DNA of 64,000 bases, taken from contig CAWEDV010000001.1 of the NCBI GenBank assembly GCA_963807975.1, positions 2,108,001-2,172,000 of the forward strand, read 5' to 3'. Under the pieces are notes generated by a model that did not search any database, had not been told where the DNA came from, and saw only the letters and a list, made by a program, of their open reading frames with translations. Source of the stretch: JAACFF01 sp963807975 (GTDB lineage Bacteria > Chloroflexota > Anaerolineae > Promineifilales > Promineifilaceae). The position numbers were made by a program, and so were the translations under genes. Positions 1 to 8,247 of this stretch are shown here, in pieces. The stretch's first letter is position 1; the number at the start of each line of letters is the position of its first letter.

Positions 1-366
1 GTGGCGATGGATCTGCCACAGCGAACGGTGACCTATACGCTGGCCCTGCGCAATATTGGCTTGCTGGGGGCGGAGGTGGTGACCGCCGTTTTGAAGCTGC
101 CCGACTCACTCCATTTGCTGACCAACACGCTGCGCACGAGCGGAGGGGAAGTTAGTTTGGTGGATGAAGATGTTTTGTGGCGGGGTGAGATTAGTGGGGG
201 GACGGCCGTTACGACCACGGTTGTCTTGACCCAGGCTCTCCTGACGGAGGCGTGGCTGCCTGCAGCGGCAATCATCGAAGACGGCCTGCGCGATCCGCTC
301 ATCTTCCCCGATCTGCGCTACGCTCCGCCTGTACGCAGTTTCTTCCCTTTCGCCACAGGTTCCTGA
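1..366 (+). CDS. C-terminal fragment of a secreted DUF11-like beta-sandwich protein (5' partial)
   Basis: The frame is open from the first base and ends at TGA 364-366, so this is the last 121 residues of a gene that starts upstream of the window; the GTG at base 1 is not a credible start. The fragment has the alternating hydrophobic pattern of a DUF11/conserved-repeat beta-sandwich: YTLALRNIG near residue 12 (a typical first strand), LPDSLHLL, LVDEDVLWRGEISGG and TTTVVLTQALL. Such domains occur as C-terminal modules of large surface proteins, including subtilase-type proteins, in Chloroflexota. The catalytic or main part is not visible, so no function is assigned. It carries one copy of the ACGGCCGT octamer at 202-209. 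Confidence 0.6.
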   Translation: MAMDLPQRTVTYTLALRNIGLLGAEVVTAVLKLPDSLHLLTNTLRTSGGEVSLVDEDVLWRGEISGGTAVTTTVVLTQALLTEAWLPAAAIIEDGLRDPLIFPDLRYAPPVRSFFPFATGS

Positions 367-428
367 TCGTTTTTTTCCCGGAAACTTCGAGTTTTTCGAG
401 AAAATAGATTACGCACGCATTAGTTGGC

Positions 429-680
429 TCAAACACGGGCCTTGGCCGTTTCCAGCGAAGCTTGCTTTTGTTCATCGGAATCGGAAGCGCGTTCCATCAG
501 ATTATAGATCAGCCCCGGCTCATCCAGCATCGCCACCAGAATAAGCATATTGAAAAATGAATTTGTTGGTCGCGAAGCGGTTGGTCTTCCGCCTTTGGTG
601 ATGCTTTTGGAAGTCTCAGCACAGGCTTGGCGAGTGGTTATTGGGGAGGGTTTGTCTAGTAAGGAGGTCTTCTTTAGAGA
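429..680 (-). other. Possible gene remnant in the 367-792 gap
   Basis: The 426-base interval between the first two plus-strand genes holds no clear gene. On the minus strand an 83-codon frame stays open from 680 to a TGA at 431-429. Its only ATG is at 548, giving a 39-residue peptide with the plausible protein-like stretches MLDEPGLIYNLMERASDS and EQKQASLETAKARV. No ribosome binding site was seen in front of the ATG. It could be the decayed 3' end of a gene or chance; I do not recognise the family. The rest of the gap shows nothing else. Confidence 0.2.
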
Positions 681-792
681 TCAGAAAAAATAAGGTATGA
701 TTATAGACTAAGTGAACTTGGTGGGACGGGCCAGATGCTTGTCAGGACGCAAGGTATATATCATCAGTTCAATATGGATAGGAGAACTCCAA

Positions 793-1608
793 ATGAAAAC
801 TTTTAAGAAGATTGTGGCCTGGATCGTGGTCGTAATCGCCATCATCGGCCTATTGGTGGCGGTTGCGGGGCTGGTTGGCAGTTGGGTGGTCAACAGCCAG
901 GTGACGGCCGTGACGCTCAATTTGCTAACCGCGGGTCAAGAAGCGGTGACGGCCGTATCGACCAGCGTGAATCGGGTTGATGACCGGCTGGATGTGACGC
1001 AAGAGCGGATCGACTCGATAGACAGCCGGGTTATGACCGCAGGAAATGAGCTCACGGAAACGAGCCTGGTGGTGGAACTTGTCGACCGCTTGATTGGCGA
1101 TGAGCTGCGACCAATCATTGAGTCGATTGCGGATACGGCGAATACGATCCGCGATACAGCGGCGGCCATTGATAACGTGATCCAGGCGGTTGACGATATT
1201 CCATTGGTTTCCCTGGATAAGATTGCTCCGGGAGAAAATGTCTTCACGACAATTGCCGACGATATCACGGCCATCGAGACGGCTATCGACGAGACTCAGG
1301 CTGAGGTTCAGGCAAAACGTGAAGGGAAAATTGAAGAGGTCGTGGATACGGTTACGGGAAAGACGAATGAGTGGCGAACCAGCGTAGGCAATGTTCAAGG
1401 ACTGCTGGCGGAGGTCGACGGAAGGCTGGAGACGACTCACGGTAACTTAGATCAGTTGAAGATCACGCTGCCCAGAACCTTCCTGATGATCACCCTGGTG
1501 GTCAACCTGTTGTTTATTGTTTTGAGTATCGCCTTTTTGAGTTTGATGTTCCATGCGATTTCTTATATTAAGAATCCGCAGCAGACATTGAAAGAGGTTT
1601 TGGCCTGA
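793..1608 (+). CDS. Two-TM membrane protein with long coiled-coil ectodomain
   Basis: A 271-residue protein starting at ATG 793, chosen because AGGAG lies 6 bases upstream (781-785 region) and the next residues form a clean signal-anchor (MKTFKKIVAWIVVVIAIIG). An N-terminal membrane helix covers about residues 8-30 and a second one about 228-252, close to the C-terminus. Between them is a polar, heptad-rich segment (VNRVDDRLDVTQERIDSIDS and later an Ala/Glu/Thr-rich part) predicted to be coiled coil, exposed on one side of the membrane. Family not recognised; the architecture resembles uncharacterised two-helix coiled-coil membrane proteins. It stands alone, convergent with the next gene. Function unknown. 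Confidence 0.75.
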   Translation: MKTFKKIVAWIVVVIAIIGLLVAVAGLVGSWVVNSQVTAVTLNLLTAGQEAVTAVSTSVNRVDDRLDVTQERIDSIDSRVMTAGNELTETSLVVELVDRLIGDELRPIIESIADTANTIRDTAAAIDNVIQAVDDIPLVSLDKIAPGENVFTTIADDITAIETAIDETQAEVQAKREGKIEEVVDTVTGKTNEWRTSVGNVQGLLAEVDGRLETTHGNLDQLKITLPRTFLMITLVVNLLFIVLSIAFLSLMFHAISYIKNPQQTLKEVLA

Positions 1609-1613
1609 ACATG

Positions 1614-1667
1614 AGGAATGGACTCCCGCTCCACGCCTTCGCGGGAGCAGGCTCCGCGCAGGAATAA
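1614..1667. repeat. Dispersed intergenic hairpin repeat, copy 1
   Basis: A segment of about 54 bases in which TCCCGC and GCGGGA can pair around a CTCCACGCCTTC loop. A second copy lies at 8182-8236 with roughly three quarters identity over the aligned length (the shared core is TCCCGCTCCAC, then TCGCGGGA and CAGGCTCC), and a weaker one at 51761-51787. All three lie just beyond the 3' ends of convergent genes, so they may act as transcript-end structures. Confidence 0.55.
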
Positions 1668-1676
1668 CATTTCTAG

Positions 1677-1704
1677 GTAGGGGCGGTTCGCGAACCGCCC
1701 CTAC
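1677..1704. repeat. Perfect 28-bp palindrome at the ybaK 3' end
   Basis: GTAGGGGCGGTTCG followed directly by its exact reverse complement, with no spacer. It covers the stop codon of the minus-strand ybaK gene (TAG at 1703-1701) and lies between two convergent genes. No T-run follows on either strand, so it is not a classical terminator, but a 14-bp GC-rich hairpin in both transcripts is likely. Only one copy was seen in this window. Confidence 0.7.
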
Positions 1705-2183
1705 GTGTTGGTGGCGGCGTCTATGATGCGGGCGTTGGTGATTTCTTGTAAGTTGGGGACAGCCAATTTGATTTGCAGGCCGCGCTGCCCGGCGCTGATA
1801 ATGATTTGATCGTAAGCCGAGGCTGTCTGGTCAAGATAGATGGCAAAGCCACGGTTGAGCAGGGCCAAGGCGGATATGCCTCCTACCTGCAGGCCGGTAA
1901 GCTGCTCGGCTTCGCGGTGGGACGCCATCTTAAGCTTTTTCTCGCCGGCCGCCTTAGCCAATTTTTTGAGATCTAGTTGGCGGTCGGAGGGAAGCATGAT
2001 CAAGATCGGTTTAGCGGGGCGCTGCCGGGGCACAACCAGTGTCTTGAAGACCTGCCCGGCAGGCCAACCCACAGCGGCGGCTACTTCCTGGGCGTCACGC
2101 AGGTTGGTGGGGTAGCTGTAGGATTCATACGGTATTTTCTTGCCATCCAGCAGTTTCATGGCGTTGGTTTTATTCTTGGTCAT
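1701..2183 (-). CDS. ybaK: Cys-tRNA(Pro)/Cys-tRNA(Cys) deacylase, YbaK/EbsC family
   Basis: 160 residues, the normal family length. YbaK proteins hydrolyse cysteine mischarged onto tRNA(Pro) by prolyl-tRNA synthetase, in trans, in the cytoplasm. The N-terminus KTNAMKLLDGKKIPYE is the family signature; VFKTLV at residues 45-50 contains the conserved lysine (K47). The GG-S/A-containing segment VGGISALAL and the C-terminal IIISAGQRGLQIKL strand also fit. The ATG at 2183 follows the upstream minus-strand gene by 2 bases (that gene ends at 2186), so the two may be cotranscribed although their functions look unrelated. The stop codon lies inside a perfect palindrome. Confidence 0.9.
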   Translation of the reverse strand: MTKNKTNAMKLLDGKKIPYESYSYPTNLRDAQEVAAAVGWPAGQVFKTLVVPRQRPAKPILIMLPSDRQLDLKKLAKAAGEKKLKMASHREAEQLTGLQVGGISALALLNRGFAIYLDQTASAYDQIIISAGQRGLQIKLAVPNLQEITNARIIDAATNT

Positions 2184-2185
2184 GA

Positions 2186-3922
2186 TTAGCCTCCGCGTCT
2201 ATGCCAGACATAGGCCCCTCCAGCCAAGGCCAGGATCAAGGCCGCTCCCCAGAACCACCATGTTGTCGGTCCGTTATCTGCGGCTGAAGTCTGCGGCTGC
2301 GCAGTCGCTGTGGGCAAGGCCGTTGCTGCCGGTTCTGGCGTGTCGCTAGCTGTTGTCGCGGCCGTCGACGTCGCGGTAGGCGTGGTCGATGGGGTAAAGG
2401 TCGGCGTCGGAGTATCCGTTGGCGTGGGGGTGTCAGTTGCTGTGGCTGTCGGTGACGGCGATTCTGTTGAGGTGGGCCAGGGCGTTATTGTCAGCGGCAC
2501 TTCCGGTGTGGGTGTCAATGTGGCATACCCCAGTCGTGATGAGAATCTGGGCTGCCCGCCATCCAGGGTCACCCCTTCCTCGACCAGGAAGATGGGCGGC
2601 CCGCCAATATCACAGGTCTCCTGGCAGCGTGCGCCATCAAGTTCGATCCTGTACCGGCCCTCTTCTAAGGACACCGGCTTCTCATTGCCCAGATGGTCAA
2701 CAAGGACGGCCGACTGCGCCAAGGCCGGCACAGCCAGCGTAACCTGCCTATCCCTGCGTGACCAAATAACACGGGTAACTTTGTCTGGCCAGGAAAAGGT
2801 CACAATATAGGCGTCAGCGAGTTCTTGCGTCACAGCCGGCTCGCTAAAATCGCTCAGCTGCGCGATTGTCGTGCGATAAGCAATAAAAGCGGGGCGCTGG
2901 GAATAGTCGGGGCGCAAAATTCCAAATGATTCGCCACCTTCTGGCAGCAGAATATCGATCAATTTGTAGACGGCGATGCTGTCAGCACCGGCGCCGAAGC
3001 CGAGGGCGTAGGCCTGGACGATGTACCAGGCTTGCTGATCGAGATCAACCTGGAACAACGGCCGTTCCACGGGCCACCAGGGATCGAGATTGGGGGCAGC
3101 GTTGGTTTCATTGACCCAGATCGGTTTGTCCAAGCCATATTCATTTTGCAGATCGTCGACCAGCTGCACGAGTTCGCCTACGGTTTCTACGCGGAAATAG
3201 ATATGCAGGGAGAGGGCGTCAAAATAGTAATCATGGTCAGCGGCATCAGGATCGGCGGTCACGACCTCGAAGAAATCACGCAAATAATCGGGATCGTGCC
3301 AAAAAGAGTAGCCGGCGAGGTGGATCTGAGCCTGGGGGTCGTGCTCTTTGGCCACAAGGTAGGCGACCTGCAGCATACGCACGTAATCTTCAACAGTGCC
3401 GGAAAACTCGTGCCCGTAAACCCCTTTTTCGATTTCGGGCTCATTCCAAATGATCCAATGATGGACGCCACGAGGACCATAGTAGGTGACGATGCGGCGT
3501 ACATAGTTGGCCCAGAGATTGTCGGGATTATCGACGGGCAGATACAGGCCGCGAGGAACACCGCCAAAGGGATCGCCATCTGTGGCCCAGGCGGGCGTGT
3601 TTTTGAGCAGACCGACGACAGTCCGCCCCTGGTCGTTGGCCTCGACCAGCCACTCTTCGAGGACATGGAGCGTGTTCCAGTCGTCAGGCTCTTTGGGTTG
3701 GATCTCATTCCAATAGAAGAGGATGCGCTCCCAGCCGACGCCAAGTTCAGCAGCCTCTTGGGGCGCCCAGAAGGACTCAATGGCTCCAAAGCGAGGATCG
3801 GGCCTGGCTCGTGGGGAATCACCGGCTTGGGCAAGCTGGGGCGCGGCGATGAGCAGGATCATGATAAGCAAGAGCGTGATCCAGACCCAATGTGACTTAA
3901 GCGCTTTCTTTATCGAGGGCAT
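2186..3922 (-). CDS. Secreted glycoside hydrolase-like TIM-barrel protein with Pro/Thr stalk and C-terminal anchor
   Basis: 578 residues. A signal peptide (hydrophobic 11-27, likely cleavage after AQA at 31-33) precedes a TIM-barrel region of GH39/GH5-like (clan A) type, about residues 40-390. WNEPE at 159-163 supplies the likely general acid (E161), and WVNETNA at 269-275 the likely nucleophile (E272). A beta domain follows to about 470, then a stalk rich in Pro, Thr and Ser, and a C-terminal membrane helix (WWFWGAALILALAGGAYVW) ending in HRRGG, so the enzyme is probably tethered outside the cell. Substrate cannot be told from sequence. The -10 box TATAAT lies 11 bases before the ATG and no ribosome binding site is seen, which suggests a leaderless mRNA. 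Confidence 0.75.
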   Translation of the reverse strand: MPSIKKALKSHWVWITLLLIMILLIAAPQLAQAGDSPRARPDPRFGAIESFWAPQEAAELGVGWERILFYWNEIQPKEPDDWNTLHVLEEWLVEANDQGRTVVGLLKNTPAWATDGDPFGGVPRGLYLPVDNPDNLWANYVRRIVTYYGPRGVHHWIIWNEPEIEKGVYGHEFSGTVEDYVRMLQVAYLVAKEHDPQAQIHLAGYSFWHDPDYLRDFFEVVTADPDAADHDYYFDALSLHIYFRVETVGELVQLVDDLQNEYGLDKPIWVNETNAAPNLDPWWPVERPLFQVDLDQQAWYIVQAYALGFGAGADSIAVYKLIDILLPEGGESFGILRPDYSQRPAFIAYRTTIAQLSDFSEPAVTQELADAYIVTFSWPDKVTRVIWSRRDRQVTLAVPALAQSAVLVDHLGNEKPVSLEEGRYRIELDGARCQETCDIGGPPIFLVEEGVTLDGGQPRFSSRLGYATLTPTPEVPLTITPWPTSTESPSPTATATDTPTPTDTPTPTFTPSTTPTATSTAATTASDTPEPAATALPTATAQPQTSAADNGPTTWWFWGAALILALAGGAYVWHRRGG

Positions 3923-3933
3923 GCCGGAAATTG

Positions 3934-3939
3934 ATTATA
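3934..3939 (-). promoter_or_regulatory. -10 box of the glycosidase-like gene
   Basis: A perfect TATAAT on the minus strand, 11 bases upstream of the ATG at 3922. A start about 7 bases downstream would give a leader of only about 5 bases. The -35 region is weak (TTCCAA at 18 bases). Between here and the helicase promoter (3940-4141) no gene is seen, only short inverted repeats (CTCCGTGA 4004-4011 with TCACGGAG 4038-4045, and GTAATC 3999-4004 with GATTAC 4024-4029). Confidence 0.5.
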
Positions 3940-4141
3940 CATGGTGATCTACAGCCATTGGAAGTGGGACGCTGATGAGAGCAAACGAAAGCTTATAAGT
4001 AATCTCCGTGATAAAGAAGAAGCGATTACACAGAGATTCACGGAGGGGAAGACACGGAGCTGCACAAAGGAGTTCCGAGTTTTCAGTTTTCGATATTTGT
4101 GCTCGTGGAGACAGCATGCCGCATCCCATTGAATGATAGCG

Positions 4142-4171
4142 TTGTTCATTGCAAACGAGCGGGATTATAAT
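4142..4171 (+). promoter_or_regulatory. Sigma70-type promoter of the helicase gene
   Basis: TTGTTC at 4142-4147, an 18-base spacer, and TATAAT at 4166-4171. Transcription would begin near 4178, 15 bases before ATG 4193, which supports that start and argues against the upstream in-frame ATG at 4133, because it lies before the promoter. Confidence 0.55.
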
Positions 4172-4192
4172 ACCAATGTCTCACAAGCGGTA

Positions 4193-6487
4193 ATGCATAT
4201 GCAGCTACGACCAGCCCAAGAAGCGATCCTACAATATCAGAACAGCCGTATGGCTGTAAGTGCGGTGCCCGGCAGTGGGAAAACATTCACGCTGGCTCTG
4301 CTGGCAGCGCAGCTAATCGCGGGCGGCTACGCAGGGGAGAATCGGGGCTTCAATCCACGAGAAAACCAACAGGTGATGATCGTCACCTACTTAAATGCCA
4401 GCGTAGACACTTTCAAATCGCGCGTGCGCAAGCAGTTGGAAGCGATGGCTCTGCCCCCGGACCACGGCTACGAAGTGCGCACGCTGCACAGCCTGGCCTT
4501 GGAAATTGTACGCCTCTCGGAGAGCGGGCTGGGACCGGACAGCAATGAACCGGCTGTCGTCGATGACACGCAGAGAAGTCTGTTCCTATCGGTCGCAGTT
4601 GATGGTTGGATTAAGGCGCATCCGGAGCTGTGGCATGCTTTTTTGGGTGATAACAGCCCGCAAGCACGAGCACGATGGCGCGGTATCAGCGAACGGACAG
4701 CGGTCTCTTTCATTCGTGCAGCGAAAAATGAACGTTATCATTCCTATGAGATCCAGGGACGGATTGCAGAACTAGAAGCGGAAGCAGCGCAAGGGGAACA
4801 GCCAGAACTGCCAGTGTCGAGTTCCCCCTTGTTACAAATGATGGCCGGCATTTACGGCCGTTACGAATCGATTCTGCTGCGGCAGGGGGCGATGGACTTC
4901 GACGACCTAATCTGGCTGGCCACAGATCTATTGAAAGCGCGGCCTGACCTGGCGCATGAACTGCGCCGTCGCTGGCCTTATGTGCTCGAAGATGAGGCCC
5001 AGGACAGCGTTCCCCTACAAGAGATTTTGCTGGCGCGGTTGACCGGCGCGGGCGGCAATTGGGTGCGCGTGGGAGACCCAAATCAGGCCATCACAAGCAC
5101 CTTTACGGCGGCACACCCACGCTTTTTTAATCGATTCCTAGATCGTGATGATGTGCTGGATAGACCCCTGCCCAACAGCGGTCGCAGCGCGCCCATGATC
5201 ATCGGCGCAGCCAATGCCGTTCTTGATTGGGTCATCGACGAGCATCCTGTATCCGAAGTGCGCCAATATACTTTCCGGCGCCAGCATATCCTGCCTACCC
5301 CACCAGGCGATGGGCAGCCAAATCCCCCGGATAGCGAAGCGAAGATTAGGATCAAGGTCTACAAACATCGCGAACACGAGGAACTGCCGGCGATCACTCA
5401 ATTGGCGATGGAACATGTACAGCGTTACCCGGAACAAACGACGGCGATCCTCGTTCCCACGCACAATCTGGGGCACAAGATCAGCGAGATTTTGGATGAA
5501 GCGGAAGCGAGCTATGACAGCCTGCTGCGTGGAGGAACGCGCGAACGCGAAGTAGCGGCGGCCATGCACGCGATCCTGGCTATCCTTGCCAATCCGCTGG
5601 ATACGAAGGCCTTGTCAGCCGCGTATGCAGGTCTATACGAATTGAACCATCCCGAAATCACGGCAAGAGAAGAAGAATTAGCCCGGATACAAACAATTCT
5701 AACCAGCGTACACCGGCCAGAAACTCTGCTCTTTCCCAGGACGTTGGAAGAGGTGGCGCTGGCCCTGCCACAGGGCATAGCTACTGAGCAGGAAAAACGG
5801 CATATTGAACGCTTTGCCGCTTTCCTACAGGAACTGTTCGCCCTACGGCTGCTGCCAGTCGACGATCTAGCCCTGGCCCTGGGGGATGAGCTTTTCGCCC
5901 ACAGTGACGCCCATGAGGCGGACCTGGCGATCGCCTACCAGATCGCCAATATGCTGCGTTATTGGCGGGAAATGCAGCCAGATTGGCGTTTACCGGAACT
6001 GGCAGCAGAACTGGCCAGTGTAGCTTCAGGCCAGAGAAGAATGTTGGTGGCCAAGCCCAGCGACTACGGATTCGAACCTAGACCTGGACGGATTACGCTG
6101 GCAACACAGCATGGAGCCAAAGGGCTGGAGTGGGATGCCGTCTTTTTACTGGGGATTGATGGTTTCTGGATTCCGGGCACATTGGATGCACCGTTCCTGG
6201 GTGAGCATGAGTTTCTTGGCGGCGATCCGGTGGCGGAGGTCAACGCGCAGCTGCGCTATTTGATGCAGGGAGATGCAGGCTTGTATAAAGGGCGAACAGC
6301 GACGGAATCGATCCATATTGATGTGATCAGCGAACGGCTGCGCCTACTCTACGTGGGCATCACGCGGGCACGGCGGCGCTTATATGTAAGCCGCAGCCGG
6401 TCAACACGGCAGTATAATAAAGAACGAGCATCAAGCCCCGCCTCTGTTTTAGGGGTCTTGTACCAATACCTAAAACAACAAGGATAA
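4193..6487 (+). CDS. UvrD/PcrA-like superfamily 1 ATP-dependent DNA helicase
   Basis: 764 residues from ATG 4193. It has the complete SF1A motor: Q-motif region LRPAQEAIL (5-13), Walker A AVPGSGKTFT (24-33), DEAQ-type Walker B (VLEDEAQDS), motif III VRVGDPNQAI, motif V ATQHGAKGLEWDAVFLLG and motif VI LRLLYVGITRARRRLY. The usual DExx is DEAQ and the typical hash/GDxxQ arrangement is kept. No nuclease domain or C-terminal Tudor-like extension is visible, so it is shorter and more divergent than PcrA. The role is probably DNA unwinding in repair or recombination. The next gene begins 2 bases after the stop, so the pair is likely cotranscribed. Confidence 0.85.
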   Translation: MHMQLRPAQEAILQYQNSRMAVSAVPGSGKTFTLALLAAQLIAGGYAGENRGFNPRENQQVMIVTYLNASVDTFKSRVRKQLEAMALPPDHGYEVRTLHSLALEIVRLSESGLGPDSNEPAVVDDTQRSLFLSVAVDGWIKAHPELWHAFLGDNSPQARARWRGISERTAVSFIRAAKNERYHSYEIQGRIAELEAEAAQGEQPELPVSSSPLLQMMAGIYGRYESILLRQGAMDFDDLIWLATDLLKARPDLAHELRRRWPYVLEDEAQDSVPLQEILLARLTGAGGNWVRVGDPNQAITSTFTAAHPRFFNRFLDRDDVLDRPLPNSGRSAPMIIGAANAVLDWVIDEHPVSEVRQYTFRRQHILPTPPGDGQPNPPDSEAKIRIKVYKHREHEELPAITQLAMEHVQRYPEQTTAILVPTHNLGHKISEILDEAEASYDSLLRGGTREREVAAAMHAILAILANPLDTKALSAAYAGLYELNHPEITAREEELARIQTILTSVHRPETLLFPRTLEEVALALPQGIATEQEKRHIERFAAFLQELFALRLLPVDDLALALGDELFAHSDAHEADLAIAYQIANMLRYWREMQPDWRLPELAAELASVASGQRRMLVAKPSDYGFEPRPGRITLATQHGAKGLEWDAVFLLGIDGFWIPGTLDAPFLGEHEFLGGDPVAEVNAQLRYLMQGDAGLYKGRTATESIHIDVISERLRLLYVGITRARRRLYVSRSRSTRQYNKERASSPASVLGVLYQYLKQQG

Positions 6488-6489
6488 AT

Positions 6490-7488
6490 TTGTCTATGGC
6501 CGTTATTATTCCGTTTCTTTTTGTCCTAGGCCTGGCTATCGTAGCCAACCTGGTAACCAAGGATGAAAGCAAATCCACGACCAAGCTGTTCGACTTGATC
6601 TTGGCCGCTCTCAATCTACCTCTGCTGCTCTTGGGGGCGCTGCTGATATTAATTCCACCAGAAATCACAGAGATCCTGGCGGCGAACGATATGCCAGCGC
6701 TGGACATAAGGGCAGCAGGATGGGTTTTGATGGGGATGGCATTTTATGCGATTTTGGTCTGCATTCGGCCGGTGCGGCGCGCACTGGCACGCATCCTGCC
6801 TATAGATCCAGAATCGGCGGTCCATACGCTTGCGCTGGTCCTTTCCGGGTATCTGGTGGCAAATACCCTGCTGGCCCTGACACAAGATGTTTTGCTAGAA
6901 CTGCTGTCGTCGGAGGTGATGATCACGGTTCTGGATGTGCTCTTACAGCAGATCGCCTTTGTAGTTGTAGCCTTTTTCGGAGCGGGTTATTTGACCCGGC
7001 GCAGCTTACAGGAAGTTGCTTTGCGGCTGGGCCTGGAACGGCCGACAATGAACCAAATGCTGCTGGGCACGGCGACGATTGGGGTACTAATCGTGCTGCA
7101 GTGGGTTATCGGCGCGGCCTGGATGCTGATCGATCCGCAGCAGGCAGAATTTCTGGGAGAGGTCAACGAATCACTGTTGTCCGGGTTTGATAGCGCCGGC
7201 GAATGGTTGATCTTAGCCGTAGCTTCAGGTGTCGGGGAAGAGATCCTCTTTCGCGGCGCTATGCAGCCGGTTTTTGGCGTTTTCTTCACCTCGTTGCTGT
7301 TTGCCATCGTGCATATTCAGTATGGCCTGACGCCAATCACGCTGGCGGTTTTCCTCTTAGGAATTATCTTGGGAATCTTACGCAAACGGACGAATACGAC
7401 TGTGACGATCTTCGTTCATTTTGGCTATAATTTCATCCTGGGCCTCTTCGCTTTGCTGGCTGTTTACCTGCAGGAATTGGTGGGTTAG
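6490..7488 (+). CDS. CPBP-family intramembrane glutamic protease (CAAX/Abi)
   Basis: 332 residues with about eight membrane helices. The family motifs are present in order: EExxxR in GVGEEILFRGAMQP, the histidine in FAIVHIQYGLTP, and the last His/Asn motif in FVHFGYNFILG. CPBP proteins are membrane endoproteases related to Rce1; bacterial members process prenylated, bacteriocin or regulatory substrates, and the substrate here is unknown. Start: TTG 6490 lies 5 bases after AGGA (6481-6484), whereas ATG 6496 is 11 bases away; either is possible. The gene follows the helicase by 2 bases. Confidence 0.85.
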   Translation: MSMAVIIPFLFVLGLAIVANLVTKDESKSTTKLFDLILAALNLPLLLLGALLILIPPEITEILAANDMPALDIRAAGWVLMGMAFYAILVCIRPVRRALARILPIDPESAVHTLALVLSGYLVANTLLALTQDVLLELLSSEVMITVLDVLLQQIAFVVVAFFGAGYLTRRSLQEVALRLGLERPTMNQMLLGTATIGVLIVLQWVIGAAWMLIDPQQAEFLGEVNESLLSGFDSAGEWLILAVASGVGEEILFRGAMQPVFGVFFTSLLFAIVHIQYGLTPITLAVFLLGIILGILRKRTNTTVTIFVHFGYNFILGLFALLAVYLQELVG

Positions 7489-7493
7489 TATGT

Positions 7494-7522
7494 TTGCCCG
7501 GCATTGTGCACGATGCTATAAT
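7494..7522 (+). promoter_or_regulatory. Promoter of tRNA-Pro
   Basis: TTGCCC at 7494-7499, a 17-base spacer and TATAAT at 7517-7522, 11 bases before the mature tRNA 5' end. Confidence 0.65.
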
Positions 7523-7533
7523 GCGCGCTCTGT

Positions 7534-7610
7534 CGGGGCATGGCGCAGCCTGGTAGCGCGCTTCAATGGGGTTGAAGAGGTCGTGGGTTCAAATCCCGCT
7601 GCCCCGACCA
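7534..7610 (+). tRNA. tRNA-Pro (anticodon GGG)
   Basis: A 77-base cloverleaf. The acceptor stem CGGGGCA (7534-7540) pairs with TGCCCCG (7600-7606); A7607 is the discriminator and CCA (7608-7610) is encoded. The anticodon stem CTTCA/TGAAG closes the 7-base loop ATGGGGT, giving anticodon GGG, which reads CCC and CCU proline codons. The T-loop is GGTTCAAATCC. It has its own promoter and a strong terminator. Confidence 0.96.
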
Positions 7611-7622
7611 AGATAGAGAAAG

Positions 7623-7657
7623 AAACGCCGTGTATTGTTATGCGGCGTTTTTTATTT
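7623..7657 (+). terminator. Rho-independent terminator of tRNA-Pro
   Basis: The stem AAACGCCG (7623-7630) / CGGCGTTT (7643-7650) with a 12-base loop is followed by a T-rich run to 7657. Confidence 0.85.
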
Positions 7658-7669
7658 TAAGGGAGAGTT

Positions 7670-8167
7670 ATGAACAGTCCCCGCACCTCACGTACGCGAA
7701 GAAATGTAATCATCGTCCTAGTTATTTTGGGCTTGCTGCTGATCTTTTTGGCGATTGAGGCGGATGTCCTGCGTCTGGACCTGACGCCCGGCTTTGGCAT
7801 GGTGCAGATGGTGGCCTTTTTATCAGGGCTGACTTGCCTGACGTTAGCGGCATACCTATACGTGCACAGCTTACGTCCTAAGGATGCGCCGCGTTCCTTG
7901 CAGGCAGATATCGGTACGCGGCTGGGCCTGACCGGCCTGGTGTTTACTTATGTGACAGGCTTCTCGGATTTGATCGGCATCGGCACGCACATCGACCCCA
8001 ATTTTGAACGGCCGTTCGTAGGACCTTTGCAGCTTGGGGGGCTGGTGCTGGGGCTGTTGATGATCATTGTCGGGTTAATTCTGTACTATACCAGTCGGGG
8101 GCCACGAGAGAGTTCGTCGTTAAAGTTTTTGTTAGACGGCCGTAAGGGAAATGAAAATCAGGAATGA
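7670..8167 (+). CDS. Four-TM hypothetical membrane protein
   Basis: 165 residues starting at ATG 7670, with GGGAG at 7661-7665 as ribosome binding site. Hydrophobic helices lie at about 12-30, 42-64, 83-102 and 122-142; the N-terminus is basic (RTSRTRRN), so it is probably cytoplasmic. Between helices 3 and 4 is a polar loop, DPNFERPFVGP. The C-terminus is charged and soluble. I do not recognise the family, and the context (after tRNA-Pro, convergent with the next gene) gives no clue. Confidence 0.65.
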   Translation: MNSPRTSRTRRNVIIVLVILGLLLIFLAIEADVLRLDLTPGFGMVQMVAFLSGLTCLTLAAYLYVHSLRPKDAPRSLQADIGTRLGLTGLVFTYVTGFSDLIGIGTHIDPNFERPFVGPLQLGGLVLGLLMIIVGLILYYTSRGPRESSSLKFLLDGRKGNENQE

Positions 8168-8181
8168 TTCACCCGGCCGGG

Positions 8182-8236
8182 AGGAGTGGATTCCCGCTCC
8201 ACACCCGTCGCGGGAACAGGCTCCTTACCAGAATGA
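8182..8236. repeat. Dispersed intergenic hairpin repeat, copy 2
   Basis: Second copy of the element described at 1614-1667: GGATTCCCGCTCCAC, then TCGCGGGA and CAGGCTCC. It sits between two convergent genes, as copy 1 does. Confidence 0.55.
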
Positions 8237-8247
8237 TCGTTGGTTTG

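Noticed and set aside
925..1440. Minus-strand frame of 171 codons in the coiled-coil protein gene
   Set aside because: Antisense to the plus-strand gene with two membrane helices and a good ribosome site; no protein family seen.
3032..3895. Plus-strand frame of 287 codons inside the glycosidase-like gene
   Set aside because: It is antisense to a gene with a clear signal peptide, TIM-barrel motifs and promoter; the translation has no recognisable domain and no ribosome site.
4010..4080. ACACAGAGATTCACGGAGG-like stretch, similar to common intergenic repeats
   Set aside because: Only one copy in the window, so a repeat cannot be supported from this sequence alone; recorded only as short inverted repeats in the gap.
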